NCBI RefSeq assembly: GCF_008086045.1
Contig: NZ_VSEY01000011.1
Coordinates: forward strand, 186,001 to 250,000
DNA length: 64,000 nucleotides
Reading direction: 5' to 3'
Source of the DNA: Nonomuraea sp. PA05
GTDB taxonomy: Bacteria; Actinomycetota; Actinomycetes; Streptosporangiales; Streptosporangiaceae
Each line of letters starts with the position of its first letter. Position 1 is the stretch's first letter. Below are positions 51,857 through 60,839 of the stretch, piece after piece. The notes below the pieces were generated by a model, which did not search any database, was not told the origin of the DNA, and saw only the letters and a list, made by a program, of their open reading frames with translations. Made by a program: the position numbers and the translations under genes.

Positions 51857-52225
51857 TCAGGCGTCTTCCCGATCAGGATTCTCCAGCCGGAAGAAGTTGC
51901 TCGGGTTACCGTCCTTGCGATGCTCCTGGTAGATGAAGTTCAGCCCTCGCTCGTCGAACGTCCTGAACCAGTCGTCCCAGGAGATCTCCTCGAGGTCTCC
52001 TCCTCCGTATCCGGGGAAGTCGAAGCGGAGCACCCCCGCCCGGCCGTCGTGTTCCGTTCCCGGCACCGTGGAGGGGCGGGCCTGGCGTTCTTCGGCCCAT
52101 TGGCGGATGACGTCGTGGTCGGTGGTGATGAGGCTGCGGCCGGCGCGTTCTTCGTGCTCGTCCGTCGAGGTGACTTTCTGTTCGTACGGATGGTCCCCGC
52201 GCACCGGGCGATTCTGCTGCGACAT
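51857..52225 (-). CDS. Conserved hypothetical protein
   Basis: A 122-residue protein. The core TDHDVIRQWAEERQARP is followed by VLRFDFPGYGGGDLEEISWDD and WFRTFDERGLNFIYQEHRKDG. This pattern occurs in a widespread small family that databases often label '1,4-alpha-glucan branching enzyme'; nothing like a branching enzyme active site is present, so that label should not be used. The N-terminal 25 residues look disordered. ATG 52225 is chosen because of conserved sequence after it. Function unknown; a role in stress or DNA contacts cannot be read out. Confidence 0.65.
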   Translation of the reverse strand: MSQQNRPVRGDHPYEQKVTSTDEHEERAGRSLITTDHDVIRQWAEERQARPSTVPGTEHDGRAGVLRFDFPGYGGGDLEEISWDDWFRTFDERGLNFIYQEHRKDGNPSNFFRLENPDREDA

Positions 52226-52377
52226 GAGATCTCGACTCCCCCTGGGTCGGCGTACAACGTCCCCCACGTCGCTACCCTCGGAGAAACGCTTCTCGCGGTG
52301 GATCTGTTCCGGTTTGCATCAGGCAGGGACCAACGTCTATAAAGAACGGCGCAAGTGTTGCCAACGAATGTTCTTCT

Positions 52378-53793
52378 ATGCGACGTCTTAGCAAAATCCT
52401 TGCGCCTGTTCTCGCAGGCTTGGTCACCGTCACCGGTCTCACCGGGGCGGCCGGGGCCGATGCGCCGGTCCGGCTCGATTCCTTCTACGGTCAGCGTCTG
52501 GCCTGGGCCGGATGCGGCAACGGGTACGAGTGCGCGAAAATGTCGGTACCGCTGGACTATGCGAAGCCCAGTGGCCGGAAAATAAAGATCAGCATGGTCC
52601 GGCTCCCGGCGACGGGAAAGAAGATCGGCTCGATCGTGCTCAATTTCGGCGGTCCCGGCGGGTCCGGCGTGGACGCGCTCAAGGCGAGCAAGGATGCCGT
52701 CTCGGCGGATGTCCGCGAGCGGTTCGACGTCGTGAGTTTCGATCCGCGCGGCGTCGGCGATTCATCGCCGGTGCGGTGTTTCGATACGCTGGATCTGGAC
52801 GCGTATTTCGCGATCGATCCGACGCCCGACACCAAGGCCGAGGTCAAGAAAGCGGAAAACTGGGACAAGGTTTTCGCAAAGTACTGCACCGAGAACAGCG
52901 GCAAGGAACTGCTGGCCCATGTGGGCACGGAGGACTCCGCGCGCGACATGGACGTGATGCGCGACGCGCTGGGTGACGCCCGGCTGACGTACCTGGGTTT
53001 CTCCTACGGAACGTACCTGGGCGCCGTTTACGCGGACCTGTTCCCGAAGCGGATCCGGGCGATGGTGCTCGACGGCGCCGAGGACCCTTCGGAGAACGCC
53101 GGAGATCTCGGGGCCGACCAGGACGAAGGTTTCGACGTGGCGACGAAGTCGTTCCTGAAGGACTGCTTCAAGCGTTCCGGCTGCCCGTTCCGTAAGCACA
53201 CCGTGGAGGGCGCGCAGGAGCAGCTCGACGAGCTGTACGCACGGGCCGACAGGTCGCCGCTGCGCAACGAGTACGACGGCCGCCAGGTCACCGAGGCGGT
53301 CGTGAGCGCCGCCGTGGACTACTCCATGTACGACGTCCGCAACTGGCCGAGGCTGCGCCAGGCGCTGACGGAGGCGTACCGGGGCGACGGCACGAAACTG
53401 CTGCTGCTGGCCGACGAGAGCAACGGGCGCCGGCCGGACGGCCGCTACGACAACAGCTTCGAGGCGCTCATGGCCATCAACTGCGTGGACCATCCCGAGG
53501 AGCCGTGCCCGAACTGGCCGGTCAAGGGCACCCGGTACCCGAAGAAGGTGGAGGCCAAGGACTCGCCGCCGATCGTGGTGGTGGGCACGACGCGGGACCC
53601 GGCGACGCCGTACAAGCTGGCCCAGTCGCTGGCCGGGCAGCTCGCGCACGGCGTGCTGCTCACGAACGACGCCGACGGGCACACCGGGTACGGCCGCGGG
53701 TCGGCCTGTCTGGACCGCAAGGTGGACCAGTACCTGATCACGGCGACCGCGCCCAAGGCGGGGACCTGCCGCGATCCGCACCCCAAGGCCTGA
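52378..53793 (+). CDS. Secreted alpha/beta hydrolase (tripeptidyl-peptidase-like)
   Basis: A 471-residue exported serine hydrolase of the tripeptidyl aminopeptidase/proline-iminopeptidase-like group. Signal peptide at about residues 1-27. The catalytic triad is recognisable: Ser209 in YLGFSYGTYLGAVYAD, Asp in VVGTTRDPATPY and His in DADGHTGYG. The oxyanion-region segment is LNFGGPGGSG, and several cysteines (CGNGYEC, CFDTLD, CPFRK, CVDHPEEPC) suggest disulfides for life outside the cell. It most likely releases short peptides from proteins for nutrition; substrates are not determined. Confidence 0.85.
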   Translation: MRRLSKILAPVLAGLVTVTGLTGAAGADAPVRLDSFYGQRLAWAGCGNGYECAKMSVPLDYAKPSGRKIKISMVRLPATGKKIGSIVLNFGGPGGSGVDALKASKDAVSADVRERFDVVSFDPRGVGDSSPVRCFDTLDLDAYFAIDPTPDTKAEVKKAENWDKVFAKYCTENSGKELLAHVGTEDSARDMDVMRDALGDARLTYLGFSYGTYLGAVYADLFPKRIRAMVLDGAEDPSENAGDLGADQDEGFDVATKSFLKDCFKRSGCPFRKHTVEGAQEQLDELYARADRSPLRNEYDGRQVTEAVVSAAVDYSMYDVRNWPRLRQALTEAYRGDGTKLLLLADESNGRRPDGRYDNSFEALMAINCVDHPEEPCPNWPVKGTRYPKKVEAKDSPPIVVVGTTRDPATPYKLAQSLAGQLAHGVLLTNDADGHTGYGRGSACLDRKVDQYLITATAPKAGTCRDPHPKA

Positions 53794-54006
53794 CAACCCG
53801 AACCTCAGGCCTGACGACCCCGGGAACCACCAGTCCCGCACCTCGGCGAGGTGTGGGACTGGTGGTTTTCGGGTCAACCCCGGCCCTGCCTGCGTGGTGA
53901 CCGAAGCAGCTCCGGGAGAGATTGGGCGGACGTAGCCGGAAATGCCCACCGGCCCCCGCGTGTGTCCCCGGACGGGAGGCACCGGTCGAGCCCGCCCGAG
54001 GAGCCC
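53794..54006. other. Gap before mrpA operon
   Basis: 213 bases containing the strong inverted repeat at 53825-53867 and the leader before mrpA. A promoter for the mrp operon must lie in the later half; no clear boxes were assigned. Confidence 0.5.
53825..53867. terminator. Long hairpin after hydrolase gene
   Basis: A 19-base stem, AACCACCAGTCCC plus CACCT on the left and AGGTG plus GGGACTGGTGGTT on the right, with one G-T pair and loop CGGCG, followed by T-rich TTC. It lies 32 bases after the hydrolase stop. A strong factor-independent-type terminator. Confidence 0.75.
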
Positions 54007-56778
54007 ATGGAGTCGCTGCTGGTCCTGCACGCGATCGCGGCTGCCTGCGCTCCCTGGCTCGCCGCCCGCCTGGGCCGCGCCTGCTTCGCCGTGCTGGCGG
54101 TCCCGCCGGCGGCGGCGTTCTGCTACACCGGCTGGCTGGCGGCGCGCGGGCTGCCCGTGCGGGAGAGCACCCCGTGGGCGATGGGCATGGAGCTGTCCTT
54201 CCGCGCCGACCCCCTCTCCGTGCTGATGATGTCGCTGGTCACGGGGGTCGGCGTGCTGGTGCTGTGTTACAGCGCCCGCTACTTCCCCGCCGGCGACGAC
54301 GGGCTCGGCCGCTACGGCGGCGCGATGGTGGCCTTCGCCGGCTCGATGCTGGGCCTGGTCACGGCTGACGACCTGCTGCTCCTGTACGTGTTCTGGGAGC
54401 TGACCACCGTCTTCTCCTACCTGCTCATCGGGTACGACCCGGAGAGCCGCATGAGCCGCCAGGCCGCGATGAAGGCGCTGACGGTCACCACGTTCGGCGG
54501 TCTGGCGATGCTGGCCGGGTTCGTGCTGGTGGGCCAGCAGGCGGGCACGTACCAGATCTCGCAGATCCGCCCCCAGGACCTGGCGCCGGCCGCGGTGCTG
54601 CTGGTGCTGGCGGGGGCGCTGTCGAAGTCGGCCATCTTCCCGTTCAGCACCTGGCTGCCCGCCGCGATGGCCGCGCCCACGCCCGTGTCGGCGTACCTGC
54701 ACGCGGCGGCCATGGTGAAGGCGGGCGTGTACCTGCTGGCCCGGCTGGGGCCCGCGTTCGGCGAGCTGACGCTGTGGCGGGCGGTCGTGGTGCCGCTGGG
54801 CGTGCTGACGATGCTGCTGGGCGGGTGGCGGGCGCTGCGGGAGACGGATCTGAAGCGGCTGCTGGCGTACGGCACGGTGGGGCAGCTCGGGTTCCTGGTG
54901 GTGCTGTTCGGGGCGGGGACCGAGGGGGCGGCGCTGGCCGGGGCGGGCATGCTGCTGGCGCACGCGTTGTTCAAGGCGGCGCTGTTCCTGGTGGTGGGGA
55001 TCGTCGATCACGCGGCGGGGACGCGGGATCTGCGGGAGCTGAGCGGGCTGGGGCGGGCGATGCCGTGGGTGTGCGCGGTGGCGGTGCTGGCCGGGGCTTC
55101 GATGGCGGGGCTGCCGCCGCTGGTGGGGTTCGCGGGGAAGGAGGCGGCGCTGGAGGCGCTGCTGGACTCGCCGTTCGTCCTGACGGGGGTGGTGGCGGGG
55201 TCGGCGCTGACGGCCGCGTACACGCTGAGGTTCCTCTGGGGCGCCTTCTCAAACAAGGGACAGGAGGCGGCGAGGGAGGTGCATGGGGTGCCGGGGGCGA
55301 TGTTCGTGCCCGCCGCGCTGCTGTCCGTCCTGGGGCTGGCGCTGGCGCCCCTGGCCTCCTGGTACGAGTCCGCCATGTCCCCCTACACCAGCACGTTCCG
55401 CGACCCGGGCCACCACTCCCACCTGGCCGTCTGGAGCGGCCCGTCGTTCCCGCTGCTGCTGTCGGCGGCGGCGCTGGCGGCCGGGGTGGCGCTGTTCCTG
55501 GCGCGGGATCCGGTGGCGCGGGCGGGCGCGGCGCTGCACCTGGTGGACTCCGGCCAGGTCTTCTGGACGATCATCCGGCGCCTGGATCGTTTCGCCATTC
55601 AGCTCACCGGGCTCATCCAGCGCGGCTCCGTGCCCGATTACCTCATGCTGACACTCCTCGCGACGGTCGGAGTGGGGCTGTTCTCCATCGTCTACGGGGG
55701 CGAGCCTCACCTGGACGTGCCGGTCGTCGCCTGGCAGCGGCCCGAGCAGCCGGTCATCGTCGCGCTGCTCGCGGCCGCGGCAATCCTGGCGCTGTTCTCC
55801 CGCGCGTACGTGCTGGTCGCCCTGGTGATCGGCCTGACCGGGTACGGCACGGCGCTGCTGTTCCTCGTGCACGGCTCCCCCGACCTGGCGCTGACCCAGT
55901 TCCTGGCGGAGACGCTGAGCCTGGTGGTGTTCGCGCTGGTGCTGCGGCGGCTGCCGATCCAGCCGGAGGAGGGGCGGCTGGCGTTCCCGTTCCGGCTGGG
56001 GCTGGGCCTGGCGGTGGGGGTGGTGGCCGCGGGGGCGGGCATGCTGGCGATGGCGGCGCGCGGCACGGAGCCGGTCGGCGTGTACATGGCCGGGGCGGCG
56101 GAGGAGGCCGGCGCCCGGAACATGGTCAGCGCCATCATCCTCGACGTCCGCGCCTGGGACACGCTGGGCGAGAGCGCCGTGCTCATCGTGCTGACGCTGG
56201 GCGTGACGAGCCTGGTGTTCCTGCGGCGCAGGTCGTACGCGATCGAGCGGGCCGAGGGCGGGCACCGGGCGGAGGAGCGCACGCACTGGCTGGCTGCGAC
56301 GCTGCCGCGCGGGCAGCGGGCGCTGGCGTTCGAGGTGGCGGCGCGGCTGACGTTCCACACGGTGCTGGCGTTGTCGGTGTTCCTGCTGTTCATCGGGCAC
56401 AGCGGGGTCGGGGGCGGGTTCGCGGGCGGCATCGTGGCCGGGCTGGCGATCACGGTGCGGTTCCTGGCGGGCGGCCGCAACGAGCTGGCCGCGGCCGTGC
56501 CGGTGCACGCGGGTGTGCTGATGGGGATCGGGCTGACGCTGTCGGCGGGCACGGCCCTGACGGGGCTGCTGTTCGGGCGGGCGGCGCTGGACATGCTGGC
56601 CACGGAGGTGAGCGTGCCGCTGGTGGGACATGTGCACCTGTCCACGGGGCTGCTGTTCGATCTGGGCGTGTACGTGTCGGTGATCGGCATGGTGCAGGAC
56701 GTGTTGCGGGCGCTGGGGGCGGAGCTGGACCGGCAGATCGACACCGACGACGGCACCGAGGATTGGGAGGGCGCGTGA
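54007..56778 (+). CDS. mrpA: Mrp antiporter subunit A fused to B domain
   Basis: A 923-residue membrane protein, the largest subunit of the Mrp (MnhA) cation/proton antiporter, which exports Na+ (and other monovalent ions) in exchange for protons. The NuoL/antiporter core carries the family key charges: Glu131 in WELTTVFSYLLIGYD, Lys156, Lys207, His232 and Lys238. Most of the C-terminal end corresponds to MrpB (residues about 760-905; RLTFHTVLALSVFLLFIGHS and DLGVYVSVIGMVQDVLRALG), so A and B are fused, as in many actinomycetes. ATG 54007 opens the operon, after a long hairpin. GTGA overlap with mrpC. Confidence 0.93.
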   Translation: MESLLVLHAIAAACAPWLAARLGRACFAVLAVPPAAAFCYTGWLAARGLPVRESTPWAMGMELSFRADPLSVLMMSLVTGVGVLVLCYSARYFPAGDDGLGRYGGAMVAFAGSMLGLVTADDLLLLYVFWELTTVFSYLLIGYDPESRMSRQAAMKALTVTTFGGLAMLAGFVLVGQQAGTYQISQIRPQDLAPAAVLLVLAGALSKSAIFPFSTWLPAAMAAPTPVSAYLHAAAMVKAGVYLLARLGPAFGELTLWRAVVVPLGVLTMLLGGWRALRETDLKRLLAYGTVGQLGFLVVLFGAGTEGAALAGAGMLLAHALFKAALFLVVGIVDHAAGTRDLRELSGLGRAMPWVCAVAVLAGASMAGLPPLVGFAGKEAALEALLDSPFVLTGVVAGSALTAAYTLRFLWGAFSNKGQEAAREVHGVPGAMFVPAALLSVLGLALAPLASWYESAMSPYTSTFRDPGHHSHLAVWSGPSFPLLLSAAALAAGVALFLARDPVARAGAALHLVDSGQVFWTIIRRLDRFAIQLTGLIQRGSVPDYLMLTLLATVGVGLFSIVYGGEPHLDVPVVAWQRPEQPVIVALLAAAAILALFSRAYVLVALVIGLTGYGTALLFLVHGSPDLALTQFLAETLSLVVFALVLRRLPIQPEEGRLAFPFRLGLGLAVGVVAAGAGMLAMAARGTEPVGVYMAGAAEEAGARNMVSAIILDVRAWDTLGESAVLIVLTLGVTSLVFLRRRSYAIERAEGGHRAEERTHWLAATLPRGQRALAFEVAARLTFHTVLALSVFLLFIGHSGVGGGFAGGIVAGLAITVRFLAGGRNELAAAVPVHAGVLMGIGLTLSAGTALTGLLFGRAALDMLATEVSVPLVGHVHLSTGLLFDLGVYVSVIGMVQDVLRALGAELDRQIDTDDGTEDWEGA

Positions 56779-57590
56779 ACAGCGTCTCGGTGCTGCCCTT
56801 CGCCGCCTGCTGCATCATGATCACCTGCGGGGTGACGCTGCTGCTCGAACGGAGCCTGGTGCGCGTGCTGGCCGGCGTCATCGTGCTGAGCAACGGGGTG
56901 AACCTGCTGATCGTCACCGCCGGCGGCGACACGGGCGGCCCGCCCTTCACGGACGAGCCCGGCGCGGCCGACCCGCTGCCCCAGGCGATGGTGCTCACCG
57001 CGATCGTGATCACCCTGGGGGTGACGGCGTTCTTGCTGGCCATGGTGCACCGCTCGTGGCAGCTCACGGGCAGCGACGAGGTCCAGGACGACACCGAGGA
57101 CCGCCGGGTGCGGCTGCGCTCGCGGCGCGGCGAGCTGGGCGACGCCGTACGGGCCAGGCAGGACGCCTACCGGCGGCTGGTGATCGAGCAGCGGGCCGAG
57201 CTGGCGAAGCTGGAGGCCGAGCAGGCCGAGCGGGAGCGGCTGGAGGAGGCGGACCTGGAGCTGCGCATCTCGCGCGTGCACGACGAGCTGGGCCAGTGGA
57301 TGCGCGAGATGCGGTACGAGGGGCTGCCGGAGGAGGCGTTGCAGGAGCGCCTGGAGGAGGCGGGGCTGCGCGAGGATCCCGGCGCCATGTCGAACCTGGA
57401 GCGGATCGAGCAGCTTCGCGAGGAGCACGAGCGGGGGCGGGCGCAGCAGGCGGCCAGGGAGAAGGAGCTGCGCAGGAAGCTCAAGGCGAGGCAGCGGGAG
57501 GCGCGCAGGCAGATGCGGACGGCCATCAGGGAGGAGCGCGAGCGGCAGGCCCTCGCGCAGGACCCCGAGCTGGAGGGCGACGACACATGA
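56775..57590 (+). CDS. mrpC: Mrp antiporter subunit C with charged extension
   Basis: A 271-residue protein. Residues 1 to about 110 are a normal MrpC/NuoK-like subunit with three helices (ACCIMITCGVTLLLERSLVR, VLAGVIVLSNGVNLLIVTAG, MVLTAIVITLGVTAFLLAMV). The rest, about 160 residues, is a highly charged, helix-favouring stretch rich in Glu, Arg, Gln and Ala (RRLVIEQRAELAKLEAEQAE and EKELRRKLKARQREARRQM) that looks like a long coiled coil. Standard MrpC is about 110-130 residues, so the extension is unusual; its role is unknown. GTG start overlaps mrpA; ATGA overlap with mrpD. Confidence 0.9.
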   Translation: MNSVSVLPFAACCIMITCGVTLLLERSLVRVLAGVIVLSNGVNLLIVTAGGDTGGPPFTDEPGAADPLPQAMVLTAIVITLGVTAFLLAMVHRSWQLTGSDEVQDDTEDRRVRLRSRRGELGDAVRARQDAYRRLVIEQRAELAKLEAEQAERERLEEADLELRISRVHDELGQWMREMRYEGLPEEALQERLEEAGLREDPGAMSNLERIEQLREEHERGRAQQAAREKELRRKLKARQREARRQMRTAIREERERQALAQDPELEGDDT

Positions 57591-59206
57591 CCGGTCCGAC
57601 GGCGAGTGTCCTCGCGGGCGGCCCCTTGCAGGAAGCCGCGCTGGTGAACGGGCCGCTGGAGAGCCTGGTCTGCGTGCCCGTCCTGCTGCCGCTGCTGGCC
57701 GCCGGCGTGAAGCTGGCCATCGGCGGCCGGCTACGGCACCTGCAGTCGCTGATCAGCCTGGTCACGCTCGGCATCTCGCTGGCCGTCTCGGTGGTGCTGA
57801 TGATCGCGGCCGACACGAACGGCCCGCTGGTGACCGAGCTGGGCGGCTGGCCGTCGCCGATCGGCATCTGCCTGGTGGCCGACCGGCTCTCGACGCTGGT
57901 GCTGGTCGTGTCGTCGGCGGTGACGTTCTGCGTGATGGTGTACTCGGTCGTCAGCGCGTACGACGAGCAGGAGCACGACGCCCCGATGGCGATCTTCCAT
58001 CCGGCGTTCCTGGTGATGGTGGCCGGGGTGGCGGACGCGTTCCTGTCGGGCGACCTGTTCAACCTGTACGTGGCGTTCGAGCTGCTGCTGAGCGGCTCGT
58101 ACGTGCTGCTCACGTTCGGCGGCACGGAGTCGAGGATCCGGGCGGGCGCCACGTACACGCTGATGGCGCTGGCCTCGTCGATGTTGTTCCTGATCGCGCT
58201 GGCCATCACGTACGGCGCCACAGGCACCCTGTCGATGGCGCAGCTCGCCGAGCGTTTCGCCACGCTGCCGGAGCAGGTCAAGGTGCTGGTGGAGCTGACG
58301 CTGCTGCTGGCGTTCGCCATCAAGGCGGCGATCTTCCCCATGTCGGCGTGGCTGCCGGACTCCTACCCCACCGCGCCCGCCCCGGCGACGGCCGTGTTCG
58401 CCGGGCTGCTCACGAAGGTCGGCGTGTACTCGATCATCCGGCTGGAGGCGCTGCTGTTCCCGGGCGGGCCGGTGTCGACGCTGCTGATGTGGGTGGCGCT
58501 GGCGACGATGCTGGCCGGGGTGCTGGGCGCGGTGGCGCAGACGGACCTGAAGCGGATGCTGTCCTTCACTCTGGTCAGCCACATCGGGTACATGGTGTTC
58601 GGGGTGGCGCTGTCCACGGTGGCGGGGCTGGCGGGGGCGGTGTTCTACGTGGTGCACCACATCACCGTGCAGACGAGCCTGTTCCTGGTGACGGGGATGG
58701 TGGAGCGGCGCACCGGGACGACGTCGGTGACGCGGCTGGGCGGGCTGATGAAGGCGTCGCCGCTGATCGCGGTGCTGTTCTTCATCCCGGCCATGAACCT
58801 GTCGGGCATCCCGCCGATGTCGGGCTTCCTGGGCAAGCTGATGCTGGTGCAGGCGGGGCTGGCGCAGGGCGGGTGGCTGCCGGTGACGCTGGTGGCGGCG
58901 GGGCTGGTGACGAGCCTGCTCACGCTGTACGCGGTGGCCAAGACGTGGGGGAAGGCGTTCTGGCGGGGGCCGCGGCCCGATCGGGTCGGGCGGGTGGTGG
59001 AGAGCGAGGAGCACACCGGTGAGGATCCGACGGTGACCACCACCACCCTGCCGGCGGCGCTGCCGGTGTCGGTGGCGGCGCTGGTCGTGCTGGGGCTGTC
59101 GTTCACGGTGCTGGCGGGGCCGCTGTCGGCGCTGGCGCATCGGGCGGCGGGGGAGCTGATGGCGCGCGAGCCGTACATCACGGCCGTGCTGGGGAGGCAA
59201 CCGTGA
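57587..59206 (+). CDS. mrpD: Mrp antiporter subunit D
   Basis: A 539-residue NuoM/N-like membrane subunit with about 14 helices. Key features are ELLLSGSYVLLTFGGTESRI (glutamate in the fifth helix), AIKAAIFPMSAWLPDSYPTA (lysine and proline), GLLTKVGVYSIIRLEALL, and HHITVQTSLFLVTGMVERRT. A cytoplasmic Thr/Glu-rich loop follows the last core helix. It completes the proton-translocating part of the complex. ATG 57587 overlaps mrpC. Confidence 0.92.
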   Translation: MTGPTASVLAGGPLQEAALVNGPLESLVCVPVLLPLLAAGVKLAIGGRLRHLQSLISLVTLGISLAVSVVLMIAADTNGPLVTELGGWPSPIGICLVADRLSTLVLVVSSAVTFCVMVYSVVSAYDEQEHDAPMAIFHPAFLVMVAGVADAFLSGDLFNLYVAFELLLSGSYVLLTFGGTESRIRAGATYTLMALASSMLFLIALAITYGATGTLSMAQLAERFATLPEQVKVLVELTLLLAFAIKAAIFPMSAWLPDSYPTAPAPATAVFAGLLTKVGVYSIIRLEALLFPGGPVSTLLMWVALATMLAGVLGAVAQTDLKRMLSFTLVSHIGYMVFGVALSTVAGLAGAVFYVVHHITVQTSLFLVTGMVERRTGTTSVTRLGGLMKASPLIAVLFFIPAMNLSGIPPMSGFLGKLMLVQAGLAQGGWLPVTLVAAGLVTSLLTLYAVAKTWGKAFWRGPRPDRVGRVVESEEHTGEDPTVTTTTLPAALPVSVAALVVLGLSFTVLAGPLSALAHRAAGELMAREPYITAVLGRQP

Positions 59207-59754
59207 AACGGGAAGCGGCCGGGAACCGGGAGGTGATGGCGCCGCGCCTGCTGGGCAGGCGGGTGCCGCTGCCGCTGGTGGCCTGGCTGGCGCTGGTGTG
59301 GGTGACGCTGTGGGGCGACCTGTCGGTGGGCAACGTGCTGGGCGGCCTGCTGACCGGCCTGGTCGTGACGTGGCTGCTGCCCCTGCCCGTCCTCGACCCC
59401 GGCATCAGGGTGCACCCGGGACCGCTGGTCAGGTTCCTGCTGTGGTTCGCCTGGGACATGGTGACCTCGACGGTCCGGGTGGTGTTCTGGGTGGCCCATC
59501 CGGGGCCGCCGCCGACGCGCATCGTCAGGGTGCCGCTGCGCACGTCGTCGGAGTCCATGACGGTGCTGCTGATGGTCGCGCTGGCCACGGTGCCGGGCTC
59601 GCTGGTCGTGGAGGCGTACAGGAAGGAGCTGGTGGTGCACGTCCTGGGCCTGACGGGCGACGTCGCCGGCGCCGTGCGGGCGGACGTGGCGGGGCTGGAG
59701 TCGCGCATCGTGCGCGCGTTCGGCACCGCGAGGGACCGGGAGGAGCTGGGATGA
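59203..59754 (+). CDS. mrpE: Mrp antiporter subunit E
   Basis: A 183-residue subunit with two to three N-terminal helices (LPLVAWLALVWVTLWGDLSV, VLGGLLTGLVVTWLLPLPVL) and a cytoplasmic C-terminal domain with the family stretch TVLLMVALATVPGSLVVEAY. GTG 59203 overlaps mrpD, and the stop overlaps mrpF. Confidence 0.9.
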   Translation: MKREAAGNREVMAPRLLGRRVPLPLVAWLALVWVTLWGDLSVGNVLGGLLTGLVVTWLLPLPVLDPGIRVHPGPLVRFLLWFAWDMVTSTVRVVFWVAHPGPPPTRIVRVPLRTSSESMTVLLMVALATVPGSLVVEAYRKELVVHVLGLTGDVAGAVRADVAGLESRIVRAFGTARDREELG

Positions 59755-60011
59755 CGGGGGTGTACCTGGCGACGGTCGCGCTGCTGTTCTGCGGCGCGGC
59801 GGCCTCGCTCTACCGGGTGGCGCGCGGCCCCTCGATGCTGGATCGGGCCGTGGCGCTGGACGTGTTCACGTCGCTGTCGATGTGCGGGGTCGGGGCGTTC
59901 GCGGTGGCCAGGGACGACTACTCGGACCTGCCGATCCTGCTGGTGCTGTCGCTGCTGGGGTTCGTCGGGTCGGTGTCCCTGGCCCGGTTCTTCTCGGGGA
60001 GATCACGATGA
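59751..60011 (+). CDS. mrpF: Mrp antiporter subunit F
   Basis: A small 86-residue subunit with three helices (GVYLATVALLFCGAAASLY, VALDVFTSLSMCGVGAFAV, PILLVLSLLGFVGSVSLARF) and the family segment RVARGPSMLDRAVALDVF. Both ends overlap its neighbours by ATGA. Confidence 0.9.
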   Translation: MTGVYLATVALLFCGAAASLYRVARGPSMLDRAVALDVFTSLSMCGVGAFAVARDDYSDLPILLVLSLLGFVGSVSLARFFSGRSR

Positions 60012-60319
60012 ACGTGGCCGCGGCCGTCTGCCTGCTGATCGGCGCGACGCTGGCGCTGTCGGCCGGGGTGGGGCTGATGCGGTTCCGCACCACGCTGGAC
60101 CGCATGCACGCCGGCACCAAACCGCAGGTGCTCGGCGTGCTGCTGGTGCTGCTGGCGATGTGGCTGCACCGGCCCACCTGGTCGTACGCGGGGCCGCTGC
60201 TGCTGGTCGGGATCTCCCAGGTGGTCACCGTGTCGGTGGCGGCCTACATGGTGGCGCGGGCCGCCTACACGCGTCAGTCCTCCGACGACGACACCGAGCT
60301 GCCCTCGTCCGACGACTGA
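60008..60319 (+). CDS. mrpG: Mrp antiporter subunit G
   Basis: A 103-residue subunit with three helices and the signature RFRTTLDRMHAGTKPQVLG (family: RFPDxYxRxHAxTK). Last gene of mrpACDEFG. Its final 46 bases (60274-60319) also code for the C-terminus of the DUF6328 gene on the other strand; both tails are rich in Ser and acidic residues (SSDDDTELPSSDD). Confidence 0.9.
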   Translation: MNVAAAVCLLIGATLALSAGVGLMRFRTTLDRMHAGTKPQVLGVLLVLLAMWLHRPTWSYAGPLLLVGISQVVTVSVAAYMVARAAYTRQSSDDDTELPSSDD

Positions 60320-60786
60320 CCGTTGCGGGTCAGGCCAGGCTGGCCGAACCACGTCCACATGGCCAGCGCGGCCAGCGCGCCCGCGGTGATCCAGGCCAGC
60401 GTCGCCTGGAACAGGTAGTCGATGACGAACATCGTGGACGTGGTCATCGACACGGCCAGGGCGAGGGCGCCGAGGATGCCGTACAGGTTGGAGCGGCGTA
60501 CCAGCGTCTCCTTGCGCCCCTGCCGGAACAGCACGCGGTGCTGCGCGGTCGGCGCGATGTAGCAGATGGACGCGACGGCGGCGCTGACCAGCGCCACGTA
60601 GTACAGCCACCGGTCCGCCTGGTCCAGCCGGGAGAACCCGGAGGAGAAGGGCACCGTGAGCAGGAACGCGAACAGGACCTGCACTCCGGTGACCGCGACA
60701 CGCGCGCCTTGCAGCAGCTCGACGAAGTTGCGATCCGCCCGCTCCTGCTCCGACTCGTTGCGCTGCTGCGCCATCTCGCTCTTCAC
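60274..60786 (-). CDS. DUF6328 family membrane protein
   Basis: A 170-residue protein with four membrane helices (about residues 30-48, 60-78, 98-116 and 122-142) and the family-typical start ERADRNFVELLQGARVAVTGVQVLFAFLLTVPF (shown in parts: NFVELLQGARVAVTG, VQVLFAFLLTVPF). Function is unknown. GTG 60786 has GGGAGG 4 bases upstream; ATG 60828 and TTG 60843 are in-frame alternatives. It begins 53 bases after the molybdenum-subunit gene and may be in the same transcript. Its C-terminus overlaps mrpG. Confidence 0.75.
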   Translation of the reverse strand: MKSEMAQQRNESEQERADRNFVELLQGARVAVTGVQVLFAFLLTVPFSSGFSRLDQADRWLYYVALVSAAVASICYIAPTAQHRVLFRQGRKETLVRRSNLYGILGALALAVSMTTSTMFVIDYLFQATLAWITAGALAALAMWTWFGQPGLTRNGQSSDEGSSVSSSED

Positions 60787-60839
60787 GCTGCCTCCCGACC
60801 AATCAAACCGAGAGACTTCCTCTTCCATGTAAAGCGCGG

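Noticed and set aside
51650..52342. A 230-codon frame on the plus strand
   Set aside because: Most of it is antisense to the conserved hypothetical gene at 51857-52225, whose protein has a recognisable family pattern.
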